A DNA stretch of 64,000 bases from Methylobacterium sp. Leaf108 (GTDB lineage Bacteria; Pseudomonadota; Alphaproteobacteria; Rhizobiales; Beijerinckiaceae). The translations under genes were made by a program, and so were the position numbers. The stretch covers positions 436,128-500,127 of the forward strand of contig NZ_LMND01000001.1 in assembly GCF_001423265.1 (NCBI RefSeq), in the 5' to 3' direction. This document shows, one piece after another, positions 28,490-37,056 of the stretch (its first letter is position 1; each line of letters begins with the position of its first letter). The notes under the pieces were generated by a model. That model searched no databases and was not told the origin of the DNA. It saw only the letters and a program-made list of their open reading frames with translations.

Positions 28490-29269
28490 ATGCTGATCCT
28501 CGATGCCCTCTCCAAAACCTACGCCGACGGGACCCGGGCCCTGTCCGGCATCACGCTCTCGGTGGAGAAGAGCGAGATCGTCGCGCTGATCGGCGGATCG
28601 GGCTGCGGCAAGACCACCCTGCTGCGCCTCGTGGCCGGGCTCGACCGGGCCAGCGAGGGCACGATCAGCCTCGACGGCGAGGCCATCGCCGGGCCGCACC
28701 CCGGCGTCGGCCTCGTGTTCCAGGAGCCACGCCTGCTGCCCTGGCTCGACGTGGCCGACAACGTCGGCTTCGGTCTTTCCGAGGTCCCCAAGGCCGAGCG
28801 CCGCGAGCGGGTCGCCCATGCCCTCGACCGGGTCGGCCTCGCCGAACACGCCGCCCGCTGGCCACGGGAACTCTCGGGCGGACAGCAGCAGCGGGTCGCC
28901 ATCGCCCGCGCCTTCGTGGCCAATCCGCGGGTGCTGCTCCTCGACGAGCCGTTCTCGGCGCTCGACGCCTTCACCCGCAAGGACCTGCACGGCCACCTCC
29001 TCGCCCTGTGGGAGGAGGTGCGCCCCACCGTGCTGATCGTCACCCACGACGTGGCGGAGGCCGTGGCCCTGGCCGACCGGGCGGTGGTGATGCGGCCCAA
29101 GCCCGGGCGCCTCGACGACACCATCGCCCTGCCGCTCGCCCGCCCGCGCAACCCGACCTCCACCCGCAGCGAGGCGGCCACCCGCCAGATCCTCACCGCC
29201 CTCGACCGCTCCCTGCGCCCGCGCCAGGACAAGGACGACACCCCCAACGACGCCGCGCTGTGGTGGTAG
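28490..29269 (+). CDS. ABC transporter ATP-binding protein, SsuB/TauB/NrtD type
   Basis: This 259-residue ATPase has Walker A GGSGCGKTT, signature LSGGQQQRV, Walker B LLLDEPFSALD and switch histidine VTHDVAEA. The VFQEPRLLPWLDVADNV segment is typical of the nitrate/sulfonate/taurine importer subfamily. No permease or binding-protein gene is adjacent, so the partners must be elsewhere. The C-terminal AALWW is distinctive. The ATG at 28490 follows a short divergent gap shared with the DUF4142 gene. Confidence 0.85.
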   Translation: MLILDALSKTYADGTRALSGITLSVEKSEIVALIGGSGCGKTTLLRLVAGLDRASEGTISLDGEAIAGPHPGVGLVFQEPRLLPWLDVADNVGFGLSEVPKAERRERVAHALDRVGLAEHAARWPRELSGGQQQRVAIARAFVANPRVLLLDEPFSALDAFTRKDLHGHLLALWEEVRPTVLIVTHDVAEAVALADRAVVMRPKPGRLDDTIALPLARPRNPTSTRSEAATRQILTALDRSLRPRQDKDDTPNDAALWW

Positions 29270-29356
29270 CGTGCCGGCGGTAGCCTCGGGCCGCCGCCCG
29301 GGTTAGACGCGGGACCGCTCCTCACGTCCGCATCAGACACGGGAAAACCGACGCCC

Positions 29357-29866
29357 ATGGACGCCACCACGCTCCGCTCGCTCCAGGCCCCGCTCAAGGA
29401 CCAGTACCGCAGCGCGCCCGATTCCGCCGTCATCACCCTGAAGGCCAGGGGCACCCTCGACGACTCCTCCATCGCCTGCAAGGTCGAGACCGGGCGGGCT
29501 CTCGCCATCGCCGGCCTGCACCCGGCCACGGGCGGCTCGGGCGCCGAACTGTGCTCGGGCGACATGCTGCTCGAGGCCCTGGTGGCCTGCGCCGGCGTCA
29601 CCCTCAAGGCCGTGGCCACCGCCCTCGAAATCGAGCTGCGCGCCGGTACCGTGAGCGCGGAGGGCGACCTCGATTTCCGCGGGACGCTGGGCGTCGACAA
29701 GGAGGCGCCGGTGGGCTTCCGGGCGATCCGCCTCGCCTTCGCCCTCGACACCGACGCGCCCCAGGAGAAGCTCGACCAGCTGCTCAAGCTCACCGAGCGC
29801 TACTGCGTCGTGTTCCAGACCCTCAACCACAAGCCCGAACTCGCGGTGACCGCCAACCGGGGCTGA
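29357..29866 (+). CDS. OsmC family protein
   Basis: This 169-residue protein has the OsmC fold with the two redox cysteines expected of the family: one in LVACAGVTL and one in ERYCVVFQTL. OsmC/Ohr proteins reduce organic hydroperoxides using such a pair, so a role in peroxide defence is likely. I see no OhrR-type regulator nearby. The start MDATTLRSL at 29357 is the first plausible ATG. Confidence 0.87.
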   Translation: MDATTLRSLQAPLKDQYRSAPDSAVITLKARGTLDDSSIACKVETGRALAIAGLHPATGGSGAELCSGDMLLEALVACAGVTLKAVATALEIELRAGTVSAEGDLDFRGTLGVDKEAPVGFRAIRLAFALDTDAPQEKLDQLLKLTERYCVVFQTLNHKPELAVTANRG

Positions 29867-29897
29867 TGCCGAGGGAGATCGCCGGCCGCCATACGCA

Positions 29898-29935
29898 TCC
29901 CCTCCCCCCTTGCGGGGAGGGGTTCGGGGTGGGGG
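29898..29935 (+). repeat. REP-like GC-rich hairpin element
   Basis: CCCCTCCCC pairs with GGGGAGGGG across a short loop, followed by TTCGGGGTGGGGG. A degenerate relative is at 48111-48143. Such elements are common intergenic repeats in GC-rich alphaproteobacteria and could form an RNA hairpin after the OsmC gene. Confidence 0.6.
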
Positions 29936-30039
29936 TGGCCGGGCGACCCGCAGCAGAGGCAGGCCTATCCACCCCCGTCCAACCCCGTCCCGTCGAGGAA
30001 GAGGGTCGCCTTCCGCGCGCGGGCGGCGAAGCGAACGGC

Positions 30040-31533
30040 CTAGCGATCCCGCATGTAGACCGCCGCGACGGGGTCGCGGTGCAGCAGGGTCCAGCCGTCG
30101 AGGGCGCTCAGATGCCCGGCCTCGGCGCCCTGCGCCCGCACCAGGGCCCAGGTGACGCCGTGGCGTCGCAGCAGGGCGTCGAAGGGGGCATGGTCGGCGC
30201 CGTCCACGGCGCGGTGGAGGTCGTTCATGAAACCGCCGAGGAAGATCTGGTCGGCGCGCCCGTCGATGAAGGTCGGGACTCCGGCGCCGATCAGGAAGCC
30301 GCCGAAGTCGTAGTCGTTGTAGACCGGCCCGGTGAGGCCCTTCGCGCGCGCCGCCTCCAGGGCGGCCACCGGCGTCATGGTCGGGGCGGGCTGGGGTGCC
30401 GCCGTGGCGGCCAGGACGAGGACGACGGCGGCGAGCGCGATCACCGCGCCCCAGGCGCGTCCCGTCGTCGGCGCGAGGGACGTCGCTGCGGTCCTCAGGG
30501 CGGAGAACCGCCGCGCGGCCGGCCCGGCCACGAGGAAGGGCGCCACCAGGACGAAGAGATCCATGAACCGGCTGTGCCGGACCATCATGGCGGCGAGGAT
30601 CAGGACCAGACCGATCCGGAAGGCGTTGGCGCGGGGCTCGGCGGCGAGCACCCACAGCGCGACCGCGCAGGCGCCGAGGGCGGCGAGGCCCGGCCCGTCG
30701 AACCGGATCGGCTGCCATTCGGCGATGAAGCGCAGGGATTCGCCCCCGCCTCCGAACAGCGTGAGGTTCACGAGCAGCGGCCGGATGCCATAGGGCGTCG
30801 CCAGGGCGGCGGCGGCCGAGGCGGCGAGGAACAGGCCCCAGGCCGCGGCCCGGCCCCGCCAGAGCGCGCGCGGACCGTCGACCACGCCCTCGCAGGCGAT
30901 GAGGCCGGCCAGGACGAGGCCGATGGGATAGCTGCCGTGGAGGTTGGCCCAGGCCGTCATCGCCAGCGCCAGCCACAGCGGCGGCGCGAGCCCGCGCTCG
31001 CGGGCGCCGACGAGACCGATCGTCCAGGCGACGATCACCGGCAGGGTGAAGATGTGCGGCCGTGCCAGCAGGTGGGGCGCCAGCACGACGAAGGCGAGCA
31101 CGACGCCGACGAGGGCCGCCATCGGCCCGACGCGGGCCCGCAGCCAGCCGTGCATCACGGCGAGCGCCACACCGGTCGACACGATCGCCACCACGGCGAC
31201 CCCCCACCATCCCGCCCCGCCGTGGGCGCCCGCGAAGATCACCTGCGAGGCCCATTCCTTGGCGATCCAGGGCCGGCCGGCGAAGGTGTGCGAGAACAGG
31301 TCGGTCCAGGGCAGGGTGCGGTGGTCGACGATCCAGCGCCCCACCGCCACGTGCCACTGCGAATCGGGATCGTTGAGGAGGGGATCGGCCGCCGCGAGCA
31401 GGGTCGCCGCCAGGGCCAGGAACACGACGAGGGACGAGACCGGGACCGCCCGCGACCCCGCCCGCGGCGCCGGCCGGACGGAGGCCGCAGGGTCGGTCAT
31501 GACTGGTGCGAGGGTCATCGGCGACTCGGTCAC
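30040..31533 (-). CDS. Polytopic membrane protein, possibly GT-C-like
   Basis: This protein of up to 497 residues has about ten membrane segments. An early loop contains DPLLNDPDSQWHVAVGRW, and a periplasmic C-terminal part contains VYNDYDFGGFLIGAG and VPTFIDGRADQIF. The aspartate-rich first loop and the overall layout recall GT-C glycosyltransferases, but the function is unknown. The frame opens with a GTG at 31533; ATGs at 31518 and 31500 are equally possible because no ribosome site stands out. It stands between osmC and gshB. Confidence 0.72.
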   Translation of the reverse strand: MTESPMTLAPVMTDPAASVRPAPRAGSRAVPVSSLVVFLALAATLLAAADPLLNDPDSQWHVAVGRWIVDHRTLPWTDLFSHTFAGRPWIAKEWASQVIFAGAHGGAGWWGVAVVAIVSTGVALAVMHGWLRARVGPMAALVGVVLAFVVLAPHLLARPHIFTLPVIVAWTIGLVGARERGLAPPLWLALAMTAWANLHGSYPIGLVLAGLIACEGVVDGPRALWRGRAAAWGLFLAASAAAALATPYGIRPLLVNLTLFGGGGESLRFIAEWQPIRFDGPGLAALGACAVALWVLAAEPRANAFRIGLVLILAAMMVRHSRFMDLFVLVAPFLVAGPAARRFSALRTAATSLAPTTGRAWGAVIALAAVVLVLAATAAPQPAPTMTPVAALEAARAKGLTGPVYNDYDFGGFLIGAGVPTFIDGRADQIFLGGFMNDLHRAVDGADHAPFDALLRRHGVTWALVRAQGAEAGHLSALDGWTLLHRDPVAAVYMRDR

Positions 31534-31657
31534 GATCCATCGGCCGCCTGCGGCCGCATGGGGATCATGACCACGCTGCGCTTAAGGCGCTCTTACGGCC
31601 TCGGGGCGCGAAAGGGCGAACGATCCCGACCGAGAGGTCGTCGCACGCTTGCGCGGA

Positions 31658-32608
31658 TCACGCTCGGGCGGCTCGACGGGCCTCGATCGCGTCCCAGGTG
31701 GCGGCGGCGAGATCGGGGCCGCCGAGGCGGCGGATCGCGCGGATGCCGGTGGGCGAGGTGACGTTGATCTCGGTGAGGTGGCCGTCGATGACGTCGATGC
31801 CCACCAGGATGAGGCCGCGCCGCTTCAGCTCGGGGCCGATGGCGGCGCAGATCTCGCGCTCGCGCTCGGTGAGCTCGGAGGCGTTGGCCGCCCCGCCGCG
31901 CACGAGGTTGGAGCGGATGTCGTTGGCCGCCGGCACCCGGTTGACCGCGCCCATGGCGACGCCGTCCACCAGGATGATGCGCTTGTCGCCCTCGGTGATC
32001 CGCGGCAGGAACTTCTGGATCACCCAAGCCTCGCGGAAGGTCACCGCGAACAGGTCGAACATCGAGCCGAAGTTGGCGTCCTCGGGGGCGACGCGGAACA
32101 CCGCCGCGCCGCCGTGGCCGTGCAGCGGCTTCATCACCACGGTGCCGTGCTCGGCGCGAAACGCCTCGATCTCGGCCTTGTCGCGGCTGATCAGGGTCGG
32201 CGGCATCAGGTCGGGATATTGCAGGACGTAGAGCTTTTCGGGCGCGTTGCGGACCTCGACCGGGTCGTTGACCACCAGCGTGCGGGGGTGGATCCGCTCC
32301 AGCATGTGGGTGGCGGTGATATAGGCCATGTCGAAGGGCGGGTCCTGGCGCATCAGCACCACGTCGACCTGCGACAGGTCCATGCGCGCGGCGGCGCCGA
32401 GCGTCGCATGCGCGCCCTCCACGTCCTGGACGGTGAGGGGCTGCACGCTCGCCGTCACCCGCCCGCCCTGGAGGGAGAGCCGGTCGGGCGTGTAGTACAG
32501 GAGGCTGTGCCCGCGGGCCTGCGCTTCGAGCAGGAGGGCGAAGGTGGTGTCCCCCGCGATCCGGATCGCCTGGATCGGGTCCATCTGCACCGCGACGGTC
32601 AGGGCCAT
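31658..32608 (-). CDS. gshB: Glutathione synthetase
   Basis: This 316-residue ATP-grasp enzyme joins glycine to gamma-glutamylcysteine. The N-terminus [27 protein letters not shown], the substrate segment [19 protein letters not shown] and the ATP-binding [15 protein letters not shown] are hallmark GshB sequences, as is the late NVTSPTGI. I chose the ATG at 32608, with GGAG about 10 bp upstream. Glutathione is central to formaldehyde and quinone handling in methylotrophs, which may be relevant here. Confidence 0.95.
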   Translation of the reverse strand: MALTVAVQMDPIQAIRIAGDTTFALLLEAQARGHSLLYYTPDRLSLQGGRVTASVQPLTVQDVEGAHATLGAAARMDLSQVDVVLMRQDPPFDMAYITATHMLERIHPRTLVVNDPVEVRNAPEKLYVLQYPDLMPPTLISRDKAEIEAFRAEHGTVVMKPLHGHGGAAVFRVAPEDANFGSMFDLFAVTFREAWVIQKFLPRITEGDKRIILVDGVAMGAVNRVPAANDIRSNLVRGGAANASELTEREREICAAIGPELKRRGLILVGIDVIDGHLTEINVTSPTGIRAIRRLGGPDLAAATWDAIEARRAARA

Positions 32609-32713
32609 GGCTCTTGGCAACTCCGGTGCTTTGCCGCTGGTGCGGACCCGCGCTGGTGCGACGGGCCGCCCCCGACGCGACCGCGTCGAGGGTTCGGGGA
32701 CGATGGCCGACGA

Positions 32714-33034
32714 TCAGTCGTCGGCGCCACGCTTGGAGGACTTGCCGCCGGTGCGGCGGTCGTAGTCGCCGATGGCGTTGCGGCACTCCGGCGAGAGCCG
32801 GCTGCGGTTGCGGTCCATGCACTTCTCGGCATCGGAACTGTTGGGATCGACGCCGGCGCAGAGCCGGAAATAGTCGTTGGCGCAACCGAGCTGCAGCCCC
32901 TGGTCCTCCCGCTGGGCCAGAGCCGGCGATGCGGTGAGGACGAGGAAGGCGAGGGGTGCCAGCGCCAGGAGCGCGGGACGGCGCCGTCCCGGGATGGAGG
33001 CCGGGCTCGAGGATCGTGCGGTAACCACGCGCAT
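32714..33034 (-). CDS. Small secreted cysteine-containing protein
   Basis: This 106-residue protein has a long basic signal peptide (LLALAPLAFLVLTASPALA) and a short mature part of about 65 residues. The mature part has four cysteines in the pattern GCANDYFRLCAG..EKCMDRNRSRLSPEC, which resembles cysteine-rich repeat proteins of rhizobia. It likely forms two disulfides in the periplasm. The ATG at 33034 has GAAGGA upstream. Its function is unknown. Confidence 0.75.
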   Translation of the reverse strand: MRVVTARSSSPASIPGRRRPALLALAPLAFLVLTASPALAQREDQGLQLGCANDYFRLCAGVDPNSSDAEKCMDRNRSRLSPECRNAIGDYDRRTGGKSSKRGADD

Positions 33035-33257
33035 TCTGCGGTGTCCTTCGCTTGTGTACATGACGGGTCGAGGGCGGGTGGTCGGGTGCTCGAAGGTCGG
33101 GATATCGGGCAGCCGCACCGGGTTAGCAAGCGCCCTCGTTGCGGGCGGGAGCCGGATGCAGGCAGGGCGCGCTCACGGGGCCACACCTGGCGACCGCCGA
33201 TCCGAAGCTCCCCCGCCCCAAAGCCCCGGCGCACCCGAAGTTCCCGGCTCCGGCATG

Positions 33258-33330
33258 GAAGAAGCCCCGTTCGCCGGGCGAACGGGGCTCAAGTGCAAGG
33301 GAGGAAACGCCCGCCATGGGCGACCAACTG
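33258..33330 (-). ncRNA. Candidate small RNA with CCUCCC motif (about 73 nt)
   Basis: On the minus strand a TATATT box (33337-33342) is followed by a short hairpin (CGCCC/GGGCG), a single-stranded CCTCCC (33299-33304) and a perfect 11-bp hairpin (33263-33289) trailed by CTTCTTCC. This order recalls alphaproteobacterial stress RNAs with CCUCC motifs (Cuckoo/CcsR type). The -35 box is poor, the U tract is weak and only one CCUCC copy is seen. The call is tentative. Confidence 0.28.
33263..33289. terminator. Perfect 11-bp hairpin, possible terminator
   Basis: AGCCCCGTTCG (33263-33273) pairs fully with CGAACGGGGCT (33279-33289). A pyrimidine-rich run follows only on the minus strand. It is far from the ends of both flanking protein genes, which start rather than stop here. 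Confidence 0.5.
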
Positions 33331-33574
33331 AAATGCAATATACAAGCCAGACGGGCCGACGACGGCCGGAGTCCGCGGGCCGCGGGCGCCTCCTCCCTGT
33401 GACCGGGAGGGCGATATCCCCCGGCAATCCGCACGATCTCCCTCGGGCGGCGGCGCCCGAAACGATCCGTTAACCACCCCGTGATGATCTGGCCCCCGCC
33501 GCCGACGGTCGGAGGGTCCACCGCGACAACGTCCCTGCACCGGGGCGGCGCAGCGACACGGACGAGGTGAACGA

Positions 33575-33832
33575 TTGACGGGATCGCCAGCGATGAATGC
33601 TGACCCTAGGCCAACCCAGGACAGTCCCGAGCGGCCATCGCCGCGCTTCGGGGCGATGATCCTGCCGTTTTCGGTGCGGCCGAGCCGGCGCCTCCGGCGC
33701 GAGGACGAGGACACCGCGCCGCGGGGCGACATCCTCCTGTTCACCGGGGTCCGCTACGAGCGGATGGCGCCGGACCTCGGCGCCGCGGACGAGACGCCCG
33801 CCGCCGACGAACGGCGACGCCAGCCGTCCTGA
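33575..33832 (+). CDS. Small hypothetical protein (85 aa)
   Basis: This 85-residue protein is hydrophilic, with a central SVRPSRRLRREDEDTAPRGD and a motif GDILLFTGVRYER, and has no signal peptide. A TTG at 33575 has a strong GAGGTG ribosome site; an ATG at 33593 is the alternative. I do not recognise the family. Codon use is like its neighbours, and the good ribosome site supports translation. Confidence 0.55.
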   Translation: MTGSPAMNADPRPTQDSPERPSPRFGAMILPFSVRPSRRLRREDEDTAPRGDILLFTGVRYERMAPDLGAADETPAADERRRQPS

Positions 33833-33945
33833 CCCCGCGGACGGATCGGGTCCGCATCGACGTCCGGGGCGTCGACCCGCCGGACGACGCGTGAATCGCA
33901 CTCGTGACTTCAAAAGCGGTGCCCGAGGGCGCCACGGGGATCGCC

Positions 33946-34758
33946 ATGCCGCCCGCCCGCTCGCAAGGACGCCGCCGCCGGACGATGGCCGTGATCGTGG
34001 CCGTGGCGGCGCCGCCGGCCGTGCTCACGGCCTGTGTCCAGGAAGGCGACTTCGGCCGCCGTGCGCCCAGCGCCTGGAACGGCCTCGTGGACAGCACCGG
34101 GTCCCTGGCGGCCGAGATGCGCGGCGAAGCCGCCCCGTTCCCCTACACCGACGACGAGCGCACCCTGCGCGATCGGGCCTGGCGCTACCTGATGCCGGCG
34201 GCCGGACGCGATGCCTTCACCGACGTGCTCGCCAACCTGACCCGCAGCCGCGTGCTGCCGCCGAATTGGCGGGCGGACGACGACACGGCCTATCACGAGA
34301 CGCTGGTGGCCGAATCGTTCCGCTCGCCGGTCTCGCGCTATCGCCGGCTCGGCGAGGATGCCAGCGCCGACGCGCGGCTGATGCCGGCCTTCGCGGCCAC
34401 CGCCGCGCGGGTGCGGGACGCGGATTCACTGCGCCTGCGCGGGCTCCCCTCGCTGCGCACGCTCAACGATACGGTGGTGCGCGACGCCGCCCTGCGGGTG
34501 GCCGAGAACCGCTGCCTCGTCGCCTGGGTGCGGCTGGAGACGGCGGCCCGGGTCACGCGCTATCGCTACGCCCTGTCCCATCTCCTGGTGGAGATCCCCG
34601 ACGCCGCCGAGGCGGTGTCGGCCGAACGCAGCATCGTCTTCCTCGACGGGCGCCGGTCCCTCCTCGACCCGCTGCTCGCCCGCGACGCCGAGGCGCGGTG
34701 CGGACTGCTGACCCCCGAGGGCGCGCCCATGGCGGGGCCGCTGGTGCGCAAGGGCTGA
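33946..34758 (+). CDS. Predicted lipoprotein of unknown function
   Basis: This 270-residue protein has a basic n-region (RSQGRRRR), a hydrophobic stretch and a lipobox LTAC, so it is probably anchored to the outer membrane by the lol system. The mature part is helical and contains PYTDDERTLRDRAWRYLMPA and an EIPDAAEAVSAERSI segment. I do not recognise the family. The ATG at 33946 gives a proper signal; a GTG at 33904 would extend it. Its stop codon is the first TGA of a dispersed repeat copy. Confidence 0.72.
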   Translation: MPPARSQGRRRRTMAVIVAVAAPPAVLTACVQEGDFGRRAPSAWNGLVDSTGSLAAEMRGEAAPFPYTDDERTLRDRAWRYLMPAAGRDAFTDVLANLTRSRVLPPNWRADDDTAYHETLVAESFRSPVSRYRRLGEDASADARLMPAFAATAARVRDADSLRLRGLPSLRTLNDTVVRDAALRVAENRCLVAWVRLETAARVTRYRYALSHLLVEIPDAAEAVSAERSIVFLDGRRSLLDPLLARDAEARCGLLTPEGAPMAGPLVRKG

Positions 34759-34863
34759 TACGGTTTTCGCTCGAATCAAGCGGGACGCGTATCGGCGAGC
34801 CCGCGCGGCGCCTGAGCGAAGCCCATGTTCGCGCCACGACGTGATCGACCGGATATGGGATGA
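34756..34863 (+). repeat. Dispersed repeat family, copy 1
   Basis: This copy begins TGATACGG and continues through a hairpin (CGCTCGAATCAAGCG), the conserved core GCGCGGCGCCTGAGCGAAGC and a tail ending GGATATGGGATGA. The first TGA is the stop codon of the lipoprotein gene. Copies 2 to 4 are at 36827, 50885 and 53753. Confidence 0.9.
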
Positions 34864-34901
34864 CGCCACGATCCCCTGGATTTGTCGCGCACGAACGACG
34901 A

Positions 34902-34949
34902 CGCCGGAGCGGGCGGCCGTTTCCCGTGAAACAGCTGCCCGCTCCGGCG
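34902..34949. terminator. Long hairpin downstream of secB, enclosing a parS-like site
   Basis: Perfect 13-bp arms CGCCGGAGCGGGC (34902-34914) and GCCCGCTCCGGCG (34937-34949) lie in the convergent gap between the lipoprotein gene and secB. There is no U tract, so termination is uncertain. The loop contains the parS-like sequence at 34918-34933. Confidence 0.6.
34918..34933. promoter_or_regulatory. parS-like ParB-binding site, site 1
   Basis: The 16-mer CGTTTCCCGTGAAACA matches the bacterial parS consensus TGTTTCACGTGAAACA at 14 of 16 positions. It sits in a convergent intergenic gap, in the loop of a long hairpin. parS sites mark the origin-proximal chromosome. Confidence 0.45.
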
Positions 34950-34978
34950 TGGAGCCGACCTCGACGATGGGCCCGGGA

Positions 34979-35491
34979 TCAGGACGCCAGCGGCGCGCCC
35001 TCGGTCTGGCCCTGCGCCTCGAAGGCCTTCTGGCGGTAGAGGCCGACGAAGTCGATCGGGTCGATGTAGAGCGGCGGGAAGCCGCCGTTGCGCACCGATT
35101 CGGCAATGATCTGGCGGGCGAAGGGGAAGAGCAGGCGCGGGCACTCGATCATCACGGCCGGGTGGAGCTGGTCCTGCGGGATGTTGCGCATGCGGAACAC
35201 GCCGGCATAGGTCAGCTCGAACGCGAACAGCACTTCGCCGTTGATCTTGGCGTCGCCCTCGAGGGTCAGTTCGACCTCGAAATCGGCCTCGGCGATCTGC
35301 TTGGCGTTGACGTTGACCTGGATGTTGATCTGCGGCCCGCCGCCTTCCTGGGGCTGGAGCGAGCGCGGGGCGTTCGGATTCTCGAAGGAGAGGTCCTTGG
35401 CGTATTGCGCCAGCGCGTTGATCGCCGGGGTGAGGTCATCGGCCTGCGCCGTGGCGCCACCGTTGCCGTTCGGTGCCGGAGTGTCGGCCAT
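34979..35491 (-). CDS. secB: Protein-export chaperone SecB
   Basis: This 170-residue chaperone keeps precursors unfolded and hands them to SecA. The family core is clear: [36 protein letters not shown] and [27 protein letters not shown]. The N-terminus has a glycine/asparagine-rich extension as in other rhizobia. The ATG at 35491 has AGAGGA upstream, whereas the longer frame from 35530 lacks one. In many alphaproteobacteria secB lies near the replication origin, consistent with the parS-like sites here. Confidence 0.96.
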   Translation of the reverse strand: MADTPAPNGNGGATAQADDLTPAINALAQYAKDLSFENPNAPRSLQPQEGGGPQINIQVNVNAKQIAEADFEVELTLEGDAKINGEVLFAFELTYAGVFRMRNIPQDQLHPAVMIECPRLLFPFARQIIAESVRNGGFPPLYIDPIDFVGLYRQKAFEAQGQTEGAPLAS

Positions 35492-35794
35492 GGCGTGTCG
35501 TCCTCTTTCGGGAAGGGTCTGTTCTGGCACGGCCCGCGAAAAGCCGCCCGTCCGGACGGCCGAACCGGCGACCGTCGTGACATCCGTCTGTCGTGCGAGA
35601 GCGCGCTATCACGGCGGGTCGGCCCGAACAAGCAGATGTGCCCGATCCCCCGATCACGCGCCCGTGGAGGGGCAAGGCCCGCACTCGTACCGCCCGCCTT
35701 CGCACCGCCCGCACTCGCACCGCCCGTGATCGAGACGGCCCGGCGCTCGGCACGCGAAACGATGCCGCCCGCTCCGGGCCGGTGCGCCGCCACG

Positions 35795-36730
35795 CTACAG
35801 CGGCTTCAGTCCCGCCTCGATCTGCGCCCGGCGCGGCTCCAGGAACGGCGGCAGCGCGAGGCGTTCGCCCAGGGTGTCCAGGGGCTCGTCGGCGGTGAAG
35901 CCGGGACCGTCGGTGGCGATCTCGAACAGGACGCCGCCCGGCTCGCGGAAGTACAGGCTGCGGAAGTAATAGCGGTCGATCGGCCCGCTCGAGGGCATCC
36001 GCCGCTGCTGGAGGCGGTCCGCCCAGGCGCCATAGTCGGCATCGGGGATGCGGAAGGCGACGTGGTGGACGCCGCCCGCCCCCTGCCGGGCCGGCGCCCG
36101 GCCGGGCTCTGACAGGAGATGGAGTTCGGCGGCGGGCCCGCCCTCGCCCATCGCGTAGACCGAGACCTCGCCCTCGGGCAGGTCGTAGGAGCGCTCCCGG
36201 CGCATCCCCAGCACCTCGACGAGCACCGCCCCGGTGCGGGCCACGTCGGCCAGGCTCAGGGTTACGGGGCCGAGACCGCGGATCTGGTGCTCGGCCGGCA
36301 CGGGGCTCCGCGACCAGGGGTGGGCCTCGCCCGCACCGCCGTCGTCGACCAGGGCGAGGCGCTGGCCCTCCGGGTCCTCGAACGCGAGGGTGAGGCGCCC
36401 GTCGACCTCCCGCGGCGCGCCGACCGTGCCCCCGTTCCGAGAGAGGCGGTCATGCCACCAGGCGATGGCGCCGGGGCCGGCGACCCGCAGGCCGGTGCGC
36501 GCGATGCTGCCGGTCCCCCGCGTCTCCCGGGGGGCGGGCCAGTCGAAGAAGGTCACGTCGCTGCCGGGCGAGGCGAGACCGTCGGCGTAGAACAGGTGGT
36601 AGGCGGAGACGTCGTCCTGGTTCACCGTCTTCTTGACGAGCCTCAGGCCCAGCACCCGCGTGTAGAAGGCGTGGTTGGCGCTCGCCTGGGCGGTGATCGC
36701 GGTAAGGTGGTGGAGACCGGTGAGTTGCAT
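35795..36730 (-). CDS. mhqO: Ring-cleaving dioxygenase of the glyoxalase family (MhqO-like)
   Basis: This 311-residue protein has two vicinal-oxygen-chelate halves: [24 protein letters not shown] at the start and [21 protein letters not shown] at about 220-242. The metal-binding histidines and a late glutamate ([14 protein letters not shown]) are in place. The family cleaves hydroquinone-type rings and, in Bacillus, belongs to the quinone-stress regulon together with azoreductases. Here it is divergent from an azoreductase gene, which supports the same role. The start is the ATG at 36730. Confidence 0.85.
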   Translation of the reverse strand: MQLTGLHHLTAITAQASANHAFYTRVLGLRLVKKTVNQDDVSAYHLFYADGLASPGSDVTFFDWPAPRETRGTGSIARTGLRVAGPGAIAWWHDRLSRNGGTVGAPREVDGRLTLAFEDPEGQRLALVDDGGAGEAHPWSRSPVPAEHQIRGLGPVTLSLADVARTGAVLVEVLGMRRERSYDLPEGEVSVYAMGEGGPAAELHLLSEPGRAPARQGAGGVHHVAFRIPDADYGAWADRLQQRRMPSSGPIDRYYFRSLYFREPGGVLFEIATDGPGFTADEPLDTLGERLALPPFLEPRRAQIEAGLKPL

Positions 36731-36826
36731 GGGGTATGTCCGGCGGCGGGCAAGATCGCTGTCGGCTCAAATGGGGCCTCGGCGGGCCGTTGGCAAAGCG
36801 CCTCCTGCGCGCGGTTCGTGACGCGT

Positions 36827-36933
36827 GATACGGCTTCCGCTTAAATCAAGCGGGAAGCGTATCACCAAGCCCGCGCGGCGCCTGAGCGAAGCCCGTTTCC
36901 GCATCACGAAGTGATCAACCGGATATGGCATGA
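36827..36933 (+). repeat. Dispersed repeat family, copy 2
   Basis: This copy has the best hairpin: GATACGGCTTCCGCTT faces AAGCGGGAAGCGTATC with few mismatches. The core GCGCGGCGCCTGAGCGAAGC and the tail GTGATCAACCGGATATGGCA follow. It is the only copy not at the stop codon of an intact gene. Confidence 0.92.
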
Positions 36934-36964
36934 AACGTCCGGACGGGGCATCACCCGCTTGGCC

Positions 36965-37019
36965 GGCCAAGTCCATCGCCATAGGCCAGGTCCATCGCCA
37001 TAGCATGTCCACCGCCATA
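36965..37019 (+). repeat. 19-bp tandem repeat upstream of azoR
   Basis: Two 19-bp copies of GGCCARGTCCATCGCCATA and a third, 17-bp, diverged copy stand head to tail, ending 38 bp before the azoR start. They could be binding sites or a variable-number tract. Confidence 0.8.
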
Positions 37020-37056
37020 GGTTGAGGGGCGACCCTCACCCTCGGAGCCCTGACGG

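Larger units (their letters stand above)
33035..33574. other. Long divergent intergenic region with a hairpin and small-RNA candidate
   Basis: This 540-bp stretch has no convincing protein gene. It holds a perfect 11-bp hairpin at 33263-33289, a minus-strand AATATA/TATATT box near 33340 and an anti-Shine-Dalgarno-like CCTCCC on the minus strand between them. These are annotated as a candidate small RNA. The remainder is GC-rich with no repeat that I recognise. Confidence 0.5.
36731..37056. other. Divergent intergenic region, mhqO / azoR
   Basis: This 326-bp gap holds dispersed repeat copy 2 (36827-36933) and a three-copy tandem repeat (36965-37019) directly upstream of azoR. I see no MarR-type palindrome I would call with confidence. 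Shared control of the two flanking genes is likely from their divergent layout. Confidence 0.5.
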
